DNA from: Campylobacterales bacterium
GTDB taxonomy: Bacteria; Campylobacterota; Campylobacteria; Campylobacterales; Sulfurovaceae
Length of the DNA: 53,481 nucleotides
Direction of reading: 5' to 3'
Assembly (NCBI GenBank): GCA_014763895.1
Contig: JACXUM010000012.1
Location: 1-53,481, forward strand
Under the pieces are notes generated by a model. That model was not told the origin of the DNA, ran no database searches, and saw only the letters and a list, made by a program, of their open reading frames with translations. The position numbers and the translations under genes were made by a program. Shown in pieces: positions 7,829 to 16,932 of the stretch (its first letter is position 1; each line of letters starts with the position of its first letter).

Positions 7829-9178
7829 ATGGCAAAGAAAAAAACTCTGTTTGAGTGTCAGGCATGCGGATTTCAATCTCCAAGATGGATGGGGAAATGC
7901 ACCTCCTGTGATCAATGGGATACCATGATCGAGCTCAGTACCGATCAGATCAAATTTTTACAAGAGACCTCTAAAGCTATCTCTTCAAGTCCGATAGGCA
8001 AAGCCAAACCTATAACACAGATCGAGGAAGATAATATTGTTCGATTTTCTTCCGGAAGCACAGAACTTGATCTCGTGCTTGGCGGAGGTATCGTACCTGC
8101 TTCATTGACCCTCATCGGAGGAAGCCCCGGTATTGGCAAATCCACACTCTTGCTGAAAATTGCAGGAAACCTAGCCAGAGAGGGGCAAAAAGTACTTTAT
8201 GTATCGGGTGAAGAGTCTGCCGGGCAGATCAAACTAAGAGCAAACCGCCTCAAAGCCAATCATGAAAACCTTTTTTTATTGCCTGAGATTAGTCTATCCT
8301 CTGTCCTATCTGAAATAACTCATAAAGACTTCTCCTTTATCGTGATTGATTCTATTCAAACGCTTTACAGTGATGATACACCTTCTGCTCCCGGATCTGT
8401 CACGCAGGTGCGTACTATCACATTCGAACTGATGCGTATCGCCAAGAGTATGCATATTCCGGTCTTCATTATTGGACATATCACCAAAGATGGCTCCATT
8501 GCGGGACCCCGCGTGCTCGAACACATGGTCGATACAGTACTCTATTTTGAAGGAGACAGCAATTCGGAACTCAGATTGCTTAGAGGATTTAAAAACCGTT
8601 TTGGATCAACCAATGAAGTGGGTATCTTTGAGATGAACAAAGAAGGGCTCAATGACGCCAAAAGCATGGCAGGCAAATTCTTTAATAAAAAAAAGCTCCA
8701 GTCCGGCTCGGCACTGACCGTTATCATGGAAGGAAGCCGCCCTATCATCATCGAAGTTCAAGCCCTTGTCAGTGAAGCCTACGGCCATCCCAAAAGAAGC
8801 TCAACAGGGTTTGACAATAACCGTCTAACCATGCTTTTAGCACTTTTAGAAAAAAAACTGGATCTTCCGCTGGGAACCTACGATGTATTCATCAATATCA
8901 GCGGCGGGATCAAAATCAATGAACCTTCAGCCGACCTGGCGATCATTGCAGCGATCTTGAGCAGTTACCGGGACCGGGAGCTCAGTACTGAAACACTTTT
9001 CCTAGGTGAAGTAAGTCTGACCGGAGAGATCAGAGAAGTATCCTCCCTAACGCAGCGCCTCAAAGAGATGCATACCCAAGGGTTTAAAAAAGCAATTATT
9101 CCCAATAAGCCTTTGGAAGAGACACCCATCAAATGTTTTATCGCCGACGAAGTTTCCAAAGTCGTGGAATGGATGTGA
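7829..9178 (+). CDS. radA: DNA repair protein RadA
   Basis: RecA-like, DnaB-type helicase that promotes branch migration in recombinational repair. The 449 residues have the full family layout: an N-terminal C4 zinc finger (Cys10, Cys13, Cys24, Cys27), a RecA core with Walker A GGSPGIGKST at 97-106, the RadA-specific KNRFG motif, and a C-terminal Lon-protease-like domain (LPLGTYDVFINISGG onward). It has its own promoter and is divergent from plsC. The position after ftsY recalls the Campylobacter order ftsY-radA, here with plsC and a membrane protein in between. Confidence 0.96.
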   Translation: MAKKKTLFECQACGFQSPRWMGKCTSCDQWDTMIELSTDQIKFLQETSKAISSSPIGKAKPITQIEEDNIVRFSSGSTELDLVLGGGIVPASLTLIGGSPGIGKSTLLLKIAGNLAREGQKVLYVSGEESAGQIKLRANRLKANHENLFLLPEISLSSVLSEITHKDFSFIVIDSIQTLYSDDTPSAPGSVTQVRTITFELMRIAKSMHIPVFIIGHITKDGSIAGPRVLEHMVDTVLYFEGDSNSELRLLRGFKNRFGSTNEVGIFEMNKEGLNDAKSMAGKFFNKKKLQSGSALTVIMEGSRPIIIEVQALVSEAYGHPKRSSTGFDNNRLTMLLALLEKKLDLPLGTYDVFINISGGIKINEPSADLAIIAAILSSYRDRELSTETLFLGEVSLTGEIREVSSLTQRLKEMHTQGFKKAIIPNKPLEETPIKCFIADEVSKVVEWM

Positions 9179-9401
9179 GACTCGTTAAGCACACATGAAC
9201 AATGATGGCCGTTTACAACCATTTGGGGATTGGCAAACTTGTCTACAGATGAGTGCTTCATCTTGTTTGATGTTTTAAGAATAGCATGGAAGATGGGTAG
9301 GTAAATCGTGATTGTTTATGTAGATTACATAGTGGCAAATGATGGCTAAAAGTTTTTTCTTAGGGTAAAATCTGCTACAATCCCCAAAATGGAGCGTTAA
9401 A
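9179..9401. other. Intergenic region without a recognisable gene
   Basis: About 220 bases between radA and the SlyD-type gene. I see no coding frame with a ribosome binding site, no tRNA-like fold and no strong terminator. Short complementary arms (aagcac near 9187 and gtgctt near 9252) are far apart. The last 30 bases hold the promoter of the next gene. Confidence 0.5.
9373..9381 (+). promoter_or_regulatory. Extended -10 for the SlyD-type gene
   Basis: TGC-TACAAT is an extended -10 lying 20 bases before the ATG. A GGAG follows at 9391-9394 as the ribosome binding site. Confidence 0.5.
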
Positions 9402-9875
9402 ATGAAAATTACCAAAGACATACTCGTCTGTATCGAGTATCGCATAACCGATGAAGAGGGCACACTCCTCAATGAGGACGATAGTGAACTAATCTATCTG
9501 CACGGTGGCTATAACCATGTATTTGCGGCGTTGGAAGAATGCCTGGAGGGCAAAAAGGAAGGGGATTTTTTCAAGGCTACTTTTGCGCCCCATGAAGCAT
9601 TTGGCATTTATCGGGATGAGTTAGCCATTCAAGAGTCTTTAAGCGAACTGCCTGAAGATATTTTTGTGGGTATGGAACTTGAAGGCGAAGACGAAGAAAA
9701 CCAAAAACATCTCTATGTGGTAACGCAGATTCAAGAGGATTATGCCATCTTGGATGCAAACCACCCGTATGCAGGCCTAACGCTTACTTTCGAAGGAGAA
9801 ATTACTGAACTTCAAGTACTGAACGCTGAAGCGATCAAAGAAATTCTCGCACATGACCATGACCATGACCATTAA
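9402..9875 (+). CDS. slyD: SlyD-type FKBP peptidyl-prolyl isomerase
   Basis: Cytoplasmic FKBP-family prolyl isomerase and chaperone of 157 residues. The order is FKBP half-domain (about 1-65), inserted flap domain (about 66-125) and the returning FKBP strand, as in SlyD. The C-terminus ends in a short His-Asp repeat (HDHDHDH), a much reduced version of the metal-binding tail of E. coli SlyD, which delivers nickel to hydrogenase. Nickel handling is therefore possible but not shown. It precedes acpS by 30 bases. The symbol names the family. Confidence 0.8.
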   Translation: MKITKDILVCIEYRITDEEGTLLNEDDSELIYLHGGYNHVFAALEECLEGKKEGDFFKATFAPHEAFGIYRDELAIQESLSELPEDIFVGMELEGEDEENQKHLYVVTQIQEDYAILDANHPYAGLTLTFEGEITELQVLNAEAIKEILAHDHDHDH

Positions 9876-9905
9876 ACCAAACCATACTTATGTTAAACTT
9901 TTCTC

Positions 9906-10259
9906 ATGAAAATAGGTACAGATATTATTCAGATACAACGTATCAAGATCCTTGTGGAAAAATACGGAATGAAATTCCAAGAGCGCTTTCTTTCACCAGA
10001 CGAGATAGCAATAGTACGCAGGGTCGAAACCCTTGCAGGATTTTGGGCAGCCAAAGAAGCGATAGCCAAAGCCCTTGGATCCGGTATCGGTAGCCAATTG
10101 TCTTTTCACGATATTATTATCGCAAAAGACCCCAAAGGTGCTCCTTACTTCACACTCTCTCATGAGGCCCAAAAAGTACATAGAGTTAAATCAAGCTCCC
10201 TCTCCATCAGCCATGACGGAGGATTTGCTATCGCAGTGGTAGCCATCTTCCAAGAATAA
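9906..10259 (+). CDS. acpS: Holo-[acyl-carrier-protein] synthase
   Basis: Transfers 4'-phosphopantetheine from CoA to apo-ACP, activating it for fatty acid synthesis. The 117 residues are of standard length. Asp6 in MKIGTDII and Glu51 in FWAAKEAIAKALG (46-58) are the magnesium-binding residues of the family. It lies 30 bases after the SlyD-type gene, probably in the same transcript, and converges on thiS with only 6 bases between stop codons. The ribosome binding site is weak. Confidence 0.93.
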   Translation: MKIGTDIIQIQRIKILVEKYGMKFQERFLSPDEIAIVRRVETLAGFWAAKEAIAKALGSGIGSQLSFHDIIIAKDPKGAPYFTLSHEAQKVHRVKSSSLSISHDGGFAIAVVAIFQE

Positions 10260-10265
10260 ATTTTC

Positions 10266-10466
10266 TCATCCTCCGCCGACAAAATGGAGCAGTTCCAATT
10301 TATCGCCTTCTTTGATCTGGTGAGTATCCCACGCTTCTTTTTTTACAATCTCCATATTAACAGCAGCCGCCATCACCTTTACTTTAATTCCCAGCGTCTC
10401 TATCAGTTCTGAGATCGTACAATGATCGGCTACATTTCTTGTCTCGCCGTTAATGATGATCTGCAT
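10266..10466 (-). CDS. thiS: Sulfur carrier protein ThiS
   Basis: A 66-residue ubiquitin-like sulfur carrier for thiazole synthesis in thiamine biosynthesis. It begins with the typical MQIIINGE strand and ends in Gly-Gly-Gly; the terminal Gly-Gly is the thiocarboxylate site. No thiF, thiG or thiH lies next to it. It is convergent with acpS and divergent from a lipoprotein gene. No TPP riboswitch is visible in the 98-base upstream region. A MoaD-type carrier is an alternative, but the size and start favour ThiS. Confidence 0.82.
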   Translation of the reverse strand: MQIIINGETRNVADHCTISELIETLGIKVKVMAAAVNMEIVKKEAWDTHQIKEGDKLELLHFVGGG

Positions 10467-10505
10467 TTACACTCCTTTATCCTGACCTTTGTTGGTCATA
10501 GCATA

Positions 10506-10534
10506 TTGAATTTTGTCTTAGTTTGTATTACAAT
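10506..10534 (+). promoter_or_regulatory. Promoter of the lipoprotein gene
   Basis: TTGAAT at 10506-10511 and TACAAT at 10529-10534 are separated by 17 bases. The predicted start lies about 24 bases before the ATG, with AAAAGGA as the ribosome binding site. Confidence 0.5.
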
Positions 10535-10564
10535 AGCGTAGAAAGATAAAAAAAAGGACAAAAA

Positions 10565-10996
10565 ATGAAATATACGATTATTTTTTTAACTGCGTCACTT
10601 TTTATAGCAGGATGTGCAACCCAAAATACTGTCCAACCTCAAATAAAAACGATGCAGACCACTTATGCTGTCTCACCCCAAACCCATACAACTCAAGAAA
10701 AAATTGCCAAAAAAGTTCCACAAAGACCCAAGAGAGTCTTTCAACCCAAAAAAGTAGAAGATGATAATTTCAGTCCAGAATATATGTATCCGGACAATAA
10801 ACCAAATCAAAAAGTCGCTGTAACAGCAAGCCCTGAAGAAGAAAAACCAAAACCTGAAGCCCCTGGACCGATCATTACCAAAGAAGAGTGTATTGCTATG
10901 ATCAGTCAAGAGAAGTTTGATAAATACACTGAAATGTTCGGGAATGAAGAAGCTTCCATCAAACGCTGTGCTATGATCAGACAGGTTCAGCAGTAA
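10565..10996 (+). CDS. Putative lipoprotein of unknown function
   Basis: A 143-residue protein with a lipoprotein signal peptide ending in FIAGC (Cys17). The middle is low-complexity and rich in Pro, Lys and Gln, as expected for a flexible periplasmic linker. A conserved-looking end follows (about 100-143: EECIAMISQEKFDKYTEMFG and IKRCAMIRQVQQ) with two cysteines that could form a disulfide. I do not recognise a family. Its stop codon abuts that of the convergent MidA-type gene. Confidence 0.72.
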   Translation: MKYTIIFLTASLFIAGCATQNTVQPQIKTMQTTYAVSPQTHTTQEKIAKKVPQRPKRVFQPKKVEDDNFSPEYMYPDNKPNQKVAVTASPEEEKPKPEAPGPIITKEECIAMISQEKFDKYTEMFGNEEASIKRCAMIRQVQQ

Positions 10997-11983
10997 CTAT
11001 TTTTGAAAATGGATCATTTTAAATCTATCCCCCATCATGGTCGGGGATAGCAATGTTTTGATCTTGTCTGCCTCTCTTGCATACACAGATTGTGTTGTAT
11101 TTTTTACGAACCGTTCCAAGATTTCTATGATGCCAAAACGAACAAGTGCCCTAGCCTGTGTTTCATAACCGGCCTCTTTGAAACCTGCTGCTTTGAAGGC
11201 ATCAGAAACATGTGCGAAATTGACATCATAAGTAATATCATCTTTTTGAAAACTATCAGCTAAATTCAAACTCTGATCAAACAGCGGAAAGGTCTCATGT
11301 TTTTTATAAACACGGATGGAAAAATCATTTCTTACATATTTTTCTCCATAATCAAACGAAACAAAATCACAATGCTCTATCCCCTCAGCCATCGCTTTTG
11401 CAAAAGCTTCATATCCTACCGCAATCTCACCCTGTGTTAGATAATGCTTTTTTGCCCATTTTAGTGTCTCTTTTGGCGCTTCTTCCCAAGAGATGTGATG
11501 ATCTTCAATAACCGCTATTTTCTCACCCTTAAGCAGTTCGCATGGGAATGCATCAAATATCTCATTGGCTACGACAAACGCATACGGTACTTTGACCTCA
11601 TCGATATCGTTAAAATGAGTGATTGTCACATCGTCCCCGAAACGTTCTTTGATATAAACGTTTTGTGCATCTCTTAGGGTCGGCTGTCGTTCAACGATAC
11701 CAAAATGCAAGGTCTCTATCAATGTCGGATCACAAGTATAGAGCCATTGGATCATATCGCAGATCAGGTATCCCTGGTGAGCGCCAACTTCGATGAGCCA
11801 ACCGTTACGATCCGCTTTACCCTCAGTGATCAATCTATAAAAATAATTTGCAACGCTTGCACCAAAAAAACGGCTGGTACTCACAGCCGTATAAAAATCG
11901 CCGCTTTTCCCTATGGCCTTGAAGTTTTTATAATATCCATTTTCTCCATAAAGCCACTCATTCATATAGCTGCTAAAGAGCAT
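10997..11983 (-). CDS. MidA/NDUFAF7-type SAM-dependent methyltransferase
   Basis: A 328-residue member of the DUF185/COG1565 methyltransferase family. Family features are the N-terminal ENGYYKN...GKSGDFYTAV segment, the SAM-binding LIEVGAHQGYL, and VVANEIFDAFPCE. In eukaryotes the relative NDUFAF7 methylates an arginine of complex I; the bacterial substrate is generally unknown. It overlaps the 3' end of the TolC-like gene by 11 bases, so it is translated at the end of the adaptor, oxidoreductase, argD, TolC operon. Confidence 0.82.
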   Translation of the reverse strand: MLFSSYMNEWLYGENGYYKNFKAIGKSGDFYTAVSTSRFFGASVANYFYRLITEGKADRNGWLIEVGAHQGYLICDMIQWLYTCDPTLIETLHFGIVERQPTLRDAQNVYIKERFGDDVTITHFNDIDEVKVPYAFVVANEIFDAFPCELLKGEKIAVIEDHHISWEEAPKETLKWAKKHYLTQGEIAVGYEAFAKAMAEGIEHCDFVSFDYGEKYVRNDFSIRVYKKHETFPLFDQSLNLADSFQKDDITYDVNFAHVSDAFKAAGFKEAGYETQARALVRFGIIEILERFVKNTTQSVYAREADKIKTLLSPTMMGDRFKMIHFQK

Positions 11984-13196
11984 CCGCCACCTTTGTGTAC
12001 AGCTTTAACAGCTCAATCTGCTTATCAATCATATAGATCTTTTGATCAAGCCTTTTGATCTCCAGGGAATTCTGCATCATTGCCGTATCATACGTTGTTT
12101 TCTCACCGGCTTTTTGCAAATTTTTTGTCACACGATAAAGATTTTGATAGAGTTTTTCATCTTTTTGCGCCAGCTGTATCTTTTTATCGATAATGTTAAG
12201 GTTTTGATTCACAAGCCTATACTCTTCATCGACCGTATCCTGGCGATCGATCACCTCGGTAGCAGCTTTAAGATGCGCCACCTTGCTTGCTTCGATATCA
12301 CTGAGAGAATTGATATCGATCGGCATCGAGATGGTAAATCCATAGGTAGAATACTGCTCTTTAAGCAAAGGATTTTGAAAAAGAGGATTGAGATCGCCAT
12401 CGGTATATCGCCCCTGTAAAGAAACTGTAGGAAGGTATTTTGTCCATGTCATTTTGGCATTATAATTGGCTTCCTTCGCACGCAATCTTTCTCTTGCCAG
12501 TTCAAGATTCGATCCTTGGTACTCTTTTGCAGAAATCAGTCTCAGTGTAGGAAGCTTCAAAGTTTCAGGGTCCTTGTCACTAAGTAGAGTAAAGTTCTGT
12601 CTGGCTTGGGCTAAAGAGACCTCCATTTCCAAAAGAGAGGTCTCGTCTAAGTTCTTTTGTAGCAAAGCCTGATCTAAAAAGCTGCTATCCAAAAGACCCG
12701 CATCATAACTCTCCTGCTTAAGTTTGATATCGATCGCATCGTTTTTGATCAGATACTTTAACTTCTGCTGTTGAAGTTTAAGTTTTTTCATCGTAAAAAG
12801 CAGATTCACCGCATTGCCTATCATCTGGCGTTTTTGCAGCAGTATATCGGCTTCGTTAGCATCGTGAAAGGCTTTGGCATACTTGATCGCAAAATAGATA
12901 CCGCCGGATTTAAAGATAGGCTGGTCGATCCCGATCGTGAAACTGCCTGTCCCTATCCGCCCGCTTTTAAATTGTTCCGTATAGGTCTTGCTATATTGAA
13001 CCGTGACCGGATTGATCCAGCTTTTACTCAGCTTATCATACTCCAGGTCATTGCTCTGAAACTGATAGTCAAATATGGCTGTTTTGTTATTGGAGAGAAT
13101 ATCGCTCAACTCATCTGCAAACAGCCATGACGCTGCTGATAGACTACAAAGAAGCAAGAACTTTTTCAAAACGTTTAAACCCTTCATCGATTTCAT
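11973..13196 (-). CDS. TolC-family outer membrane channel protein
   Basis: A 407-residue outer membrane efflux protein with a signal peptide (ending near LFADE) and the long helical repeats of TolC proteins; heptad-rich stretches lie at about 110-190 and 300-390. No inner-membrane pump gene is adjacent, but a HlyD-like adaptor starts the same operon (16912). The start is uncertain. ATGs at 13196 and 13187 lack a ribosome binding site, whereas a TTG at 13169 (giving MKKFLLLCSL) has GAAGGG 10 bases upstream and may be the true start. The 5' end overlaps argD. Confidence 0.82.
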   Translation of the reverse strand: MKSMKGLNVLKKFLLLCSLSAASWLFADELSDILSNNKTAIFDYQFQSNDLEYDKLSKSWINPVTVQYSKTYTEQFKSGRIGTGSFTIGIDQPIFKSGGIYFAIKYAKAFHDANEADILLQKRQMIGNAVNLLFTMKKLKLQQQKLKYLIKNDAIDIKLKQESYDAGLLDSSFLDQALLQKNLDETSLLEMEVSLAQARQNFTLLSDKDPETLKLPTLRLISAKEYQGSNLELARERLRAKEANYNAKMTWTKYLPTVSLQGRYTDGDLNPLFQNPLLKEQYSTYGFTISMPIDINSLSDIEASKVAHLKAATEVIDRQDTVDEEYRLVNQNLNIIDKKIQLAQKDEKLYQNLYRVTKNLQKAGEKTTYDTAMMQNSLEIKRLDQKIYMIDKQIELLKLYTKVADAL

Positions 13197-14328
13197 CTTT
13201 TGTTATAGTAAGGCTTGGTAAAAAGCGTACCGTATTCCTTCCTGCTTTTAATACTACTAAACCTTCTTTCATACTTTGCTTAATAACTTGGGATTGCACC
13301 TCTGCACTTTTTGCACGAAGACCCCTCATCAATCCCAAACCGACCTCTTTTTCAAAAAGAACCCCATAACGCCCAACTACATCCTGCAGTTTTTGTTCAA
13401 AATAAATCAATGTTTCGGCAAGCTGGCCTTTATCATAGATCTCTTCAAGTATCTCAAGCACGGCCAAACCTGCCGTAGTACTCAGATAATTACCCCCGAA
13501 TGTACTTCCATGGTCACCGGCTTTGAGCACATCTTTATGTTTAGTCATCACAGCACCGATTGGTACACCACCTCCAAGTCCTTTTGCCAGTGTCACAATA
13601 TCCGGTTCGATCTCATAAAGATTTGAAGCTAAAAACTCTCCTGTACGGTAAACACCAGTCTGTACTTCATCCACGATCAGCAAGATACCCTCTTTTTTGA
13701 GATGTGCGGCAAGCTGCTGGATTTCTGCCTTCTCAAAAGGCTGTACCCCGCCTTCACCCTGTACCAGTTCGATCAAAACCGCAACAGTTTCATCATCGAT
13801 CGCATTGTAGACATCGGCAATAGACTTTTCATAAGAGAACCCTTCCGGATACGGAGAAAAACAAGGTACATGGAAATGCTCCTGACCCGTTGCCTTTACT
13901 GTCGTGATCGTACGGCCATGGAAAGAGTGCTCAAGCGTGATCACCTTATAACGTTTTTTCTCAAACTTCGTCTCTCCGTACTTACGTGCAATCTTGATCG
14001 CACCTTCATTGGCTTCTGCTCCGGAGTTCGCAAAAAAGACCCCCATATCATACCCGCTGAGCTTCACCATCTTCTCGGCAAGTTTAGCCTGAGGCTCTAT
14101 CACTTGCAGATTGGAGATATGGATGATATTGCGAGCCTGTTCACAGATCGCATTGACCAGTTTTTCATTGCCATACCCCACTGAGTTGACCGCAATACCC
14201 GAACCAAAATCTATATACTCTTTTCCATTCTCATCATAAAGTTTTGACCCAACCCCTTTGACAAAATTAGTATAGTCTCTTGCATAGGTTTGCAGTACGT
14301 ATTGTTTATCCAACGCTTCCAAATTCAT
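13144..14328 (-). CDS. argD: Acetylornithine aminotransferase
   Basis: PLP enzyme of arginine biosynthesis that converts N-acetylglutamate 5-semialdehyde and glutamate to N-acetylornithine; many homologues also serve lysine synthesis as DapC. The 394 residues are standard. Family blocks seen are FANSGAEANEGAIKIAR, HSFHGRT, LIVDEVQTGVYRTG and the PLP-lysine segment LAKGLGGGVPIGA. Its ATG overlaps the TGA of the upstream molybdopterin oxidoreductase (ATGA), so translation is probably coupled. Its end overlaps the TolC-like gene start by up to 53 bases. No other arg genes are nearby. Confidence 0.94.
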   Translation of the reverse strand: MNLEALDKQYVLQTYARDYTNFVKGVGSKLYDENGKEYIDFGSGIAVNSVGYGNEKLVNAICEQARNIIHISNLQVIEPQAKLAEKMVKLSGYDMGVFFANSGAEANEGAIKIARKYGETKFEKKRYKVITLEHSFHGRTITTVKATGQEHFHVPCFSPYPEGFSYEKSIADVYNAIDDETVAVLIELVQGEGGVQPFEKAEIQQLAAHLKKEGILLIVDEVQTGVYRTGEFLASNLYEIEPDIVTLAKGLGGGVPIGAVMTKHKDVLKAGDHGSTFGGNYLSTTAGLAVLEILEEIYDKGQLAETLIYFEQKLQDVVGRYGVLFEKEVGLGLMRGLRAKSAEVQSQVIKQSMKEGLVVLKAGRNTVRFLPSLTITKDEIDEGFKRFEKVLASL

Positions 14329-16121
14329 TCTTCATCCTTGTTAATTATTACTTTTACTTCCTGGTAACAGGCGTTCTCTCCCTCTTCACTGACGATTGAA
14401 GGGGTCAGTTTATTCAAACCGAATGTGTTATTGGTGATCAGGACACAGTCACTGCGCACATCTTCATTCAAAGAGACAATGAACTCATGTGATCCGTATT
14501 CTGAAGAGAGTATCACCTTTTGGCCTTCTATATATCCAAGTTCAGGATGCAATTCTACCTTATTGCTTCTTGCAAATTGGGTATTGAGCGCTTTGGATGA
14601 TTTGGGGCTAAGTAGCCAAAATGTCTCATCCTTTGGTTTATTCTTGCTCTCTTTGCGATACTTTCTAAATCTCTTCGTATTGATAAAGTCATCATCATAC
14701 TCATCAATAAAAACAAACTCTTCACCACCTTCTTCGCCAAATCCTTCCTCATAAGGCAGTTCCTCATAAGCAGGACTTAGCAGATTGCCCTCTTCATCTT
14801 TTTTGCATTGGTCTAGCCAAAACTCCAGATAATGTTCTTTGCTGTGTAAGCCCTCAAATCCAAATGCTTCAAAAAGCCTCTGTGTCAACTCATATTCGCT
14901 GATCCCGATCGACGACTCCTGAATCTTATGCATCTCCTCCACATACTGATGCCCGTAACTCAGCCTTACATCCTCTTTCTCAAAGAAGTTTTTAGCCGGG
15001 ATAACGATCTTGGCTCTTTTGGATGTTTCGTTTTCATAGAGTCCAAAATAGATCAGATTTTCAACTCTTTCAAGCTCTTCGCAGACATGCAGACTATCCG
15101 GCATCGATTCAGCTGGATTGCCTCCCTGAACCAAAACGGTATCAAACTTGGAAAACGGCGTGGTCACTTTGGAAACACGCGGGCATTTCACGGCAAAAGG
15201 ATTGTCAAATCCTCCTTTTGAGTTCCCAAGATAGCTTACACCGCACCCTTCTTTTCCAAACAATCCAAGCGTTGCGGCCAATGAATCGATCGCATGAAGC
15301 ACCGACGATCCTATCGAATATTTCTGCACTCCCGTTCCTACAATAAATACGACCTTCTGATCTCGCAGATAATCAAGCATACGGCCCATATCCCCGAGGC
15401 CAACTCCCATATACTCCAAAATCGCCTTGATGCGATGCTCCCTCGTATAATCGTAGAAATCAGCAAAATCCGGTGCAAACTCTTCCATCCATTCAATGTC
15501 TTCACTGCTCTCCATAAAAATGAATCTTGCAAGCATAATAGCCATGTAATAATCTGTCCGCGGCTTGATCTGTAAATGAAAGTCTGCTTTTTTGGCTATG
15601 GCTGTCCTGACAGGATCGATCACGACGATCTTCTTGCCTTCCAGATAAGGCATAAGATGGGCATTAGTGACCGTTATATTTCTCCCCCAGATCACAACGG
15701 TGTCGGCTTTTTTGATCTGTTCAAGCGGCAATGTCCTGTTGATCCCGCGACCCGCAAGGATACCTGCTTCCCCGGCACCGTCGCATAAGCTCCCTTTGGT
15801 AAGCGTACCACCGATCTTTTCAATAAAAAGATCGGTCACACTTTGCATCACGCCAACATTACCAGAACCTCTCCACAGTAAAGAACGTTCACATTTGAAA
15901 GCTTCAACCACCGCTGCAATGGCTTCATCCATACTGACTTCTTGCCCATTTATCCGTGGGGTTTCTATCCGAGTCGCTTCATGGATTGCTTTGTTAAGCA
16001 AAGCACACAAGGCTCCGTTTCCGGCAGGATGGCTTTTATCCCCATGGATTTTAAAAGGCGAAGTACTTTCTGCCACAATGCGACATGCATCATAACAGTC
16101 TAAACCGCAAGCGCTATGCAT
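14325..16121 (-). CDS. Molybdopterin oxidoreductase, cytoplasmic, unknown substrate
   Basis: A 598-residue member of the DMSO reductase (Mo/W-bisMGD) superfamily. The N-terminus carries a 4Fe-4S motif with Cys5, Cys9, Cys13 and Cys39. There is no Tat signal peptide, so it should act in the cytoplasm. The segment KGSLCDGAGEAG lies near where the metal-ligating residue is expected, so a Cys ligand is possible. A strongly acidic linker (LPYEEGFGEEGGEEF, then DEYDDDF) precedes the C-terminal cofactor-binding domain. It starts in a TAATG overlap with the adaptor gene and ends in an ATGA overlap with argD. No electron-transfer or membrane subunit is adjacent. The substrate is unknown. Confidence 0.83.
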   Translation of the reverse strand: MHSACGLDCYDACRIVAESTSPFKIHGDKSHPAGNGALCALLNKAIHEATRIETPRINGQEVSMDEAIAAVVEAFKCERSLLWRGSGNVGVMQSVTDLFIEKIGGTLTKGSLCDGAGEAGILAGRGINRTLPLEQIKKADTVVIWGRNITVTNAHLMPYLEGKKIVVIDPVRTAIAKKADFHLQIKPRTDYYMAIMLARFIFMESSEDIEWMEEFAPDFADFYDYTREHRIKAILEYMGVGLGDMGRMLDYLRDQKVVFIVGTGVQKYSIGSSVLHAIDSLAATLGLFGKEGCGVSYLGNSKGGFDNPFAVKCPRVSKVTTPFSKFDTVLVQGGNPAESMPDSLHVCEELERVENLIYFGLYENETSKRAKIVIPAKNFFEKEDVRLSYGHQYVEEMHKIQESSIGISEYELTQRLFEAFGFEGLHSKEHYLEFWLDQCKKDEEGNLLSPAYEELPYEEGFGEEGGEEFVFIDEYDDDFINTKRFRKYRKESKNKPKDETFWLLSPKSSKALNTQFARSNKVELHPELGYIEGQKVILSSEYGSHEFIVSLNEDVRSDCVLITNNTFGLNKLTPSIVSEEGENACYQEVKVIINKDEE

Positions 16122-16912
16122 TATTTGATCTCAACTTTCATCAGTTTTGAGAAGATCGTTTGAGGCGCCTTAATATAGATCTCTGCACGATAGGAAGAGA
16201 TAAATTTCTCATCTGCCACTTTCCAAACCTTATCAAGCTTATAATCGGTTTTTTGATCATCCAAATAGATATTTTTTTGTTCAATACCTTCTATCTCTTC
16301 TGGTTCCAAGAAGATCACCAGTTTCGCTTTGCTTGCATTCTCTATCTGAGCCAATGGCGTTCCGGGTGAGACAAAATCACCTTTTCTAACTGACAGTTTA
16401 TAAAGATATTGATTTTTCAATATGATCGATTTTTTGGCTATGCTGTCTCCAAGCTGCACTATTTTATACTGCATTTCAAGAATCTGTGCCTCAAGGCTTG
16501 CAACCTTCTCTTTGGTCCCAAGATACTGGGAATTCGCTGAAGCATAAGCACTATACGCATTGTCTTTTTGTACTTTTGAAGCAGTCGTGAGTACCCTGAT
16601 TCGGTCATAGTACTCTTTTTGCCGCTTTACCGTACCGCCCAGGCTTTGTTCGATCTCTTTGTTGATTTCAAGCATTCTTTGAAGCAATACAAGATTCTCT
16701 TTGGAATTTTTAAGATTGATTTTATCGAGTGCATCATCCAGATGAATGACCCTTTCATTTTCCACCATCGTACCTTCAGCATCCAGATTGACTTCTGTGA
16801 CCAAGGCACTAACAGCCGATTTCAATACAACACTGTCATACGGTTCTACTTTGGCATAATGTACTTTAGCAAAGATAAATAACGGTATTAAAAATAATAA
16901 AACAATTCTCAT
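16121..16912 (-). CDS. HlyD-like periplasmic adaptor protein
   Basis: A 263-residue membrane-fusion-type protein with a signal peptide (about 1-15, FIFA-KVHY), a coiled-coil hairpin (about 55-165) and split lipoyl/barrel halves (YKLSVRKGDFVSPGTPLAQIE after the hairpin). It would bridge an inner-membrane transporter and an outer-membrane channel. It is shorter than typical adaptors, and the first lipoyl half is weak. It heads the operon that includes a TolC-like channel, but no pump gene is present. Confidence 0.75.
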   Translation of the reverse strand: MRIVLLFLIPLFIFAKVHYAKVEPYDSVVLKSAVSALVTEVNLDAEGTMVENERVIHLDDALDKINLKNSKENLVLLQRMLEINKEIEQSLGGTVKRQKEYYDRIRVLTTASKVQKDNAYSAYASANSQYLGTKEKVASLEAQILEMQYKIVQLGDSIAKKSIILKNQYLYKLSVRKGDFVSPGTPLAQIENASKAKLVIFLEPEEIEGIEQKNIYLDDQKTDYKLDKVWKVADEKFISSYRAEIYIKAPQTIFSKLMKVEIK

Positions 16913-16932
16913 CAGCTATCTCTTTTTGGTTG

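Noticed and set aside
10467-10564. TPP riboswitch in front of thiS
   Set aside because: No conserved CTGAGA or GGGTGC-type core; only a small gacc/ggtc hairpin.
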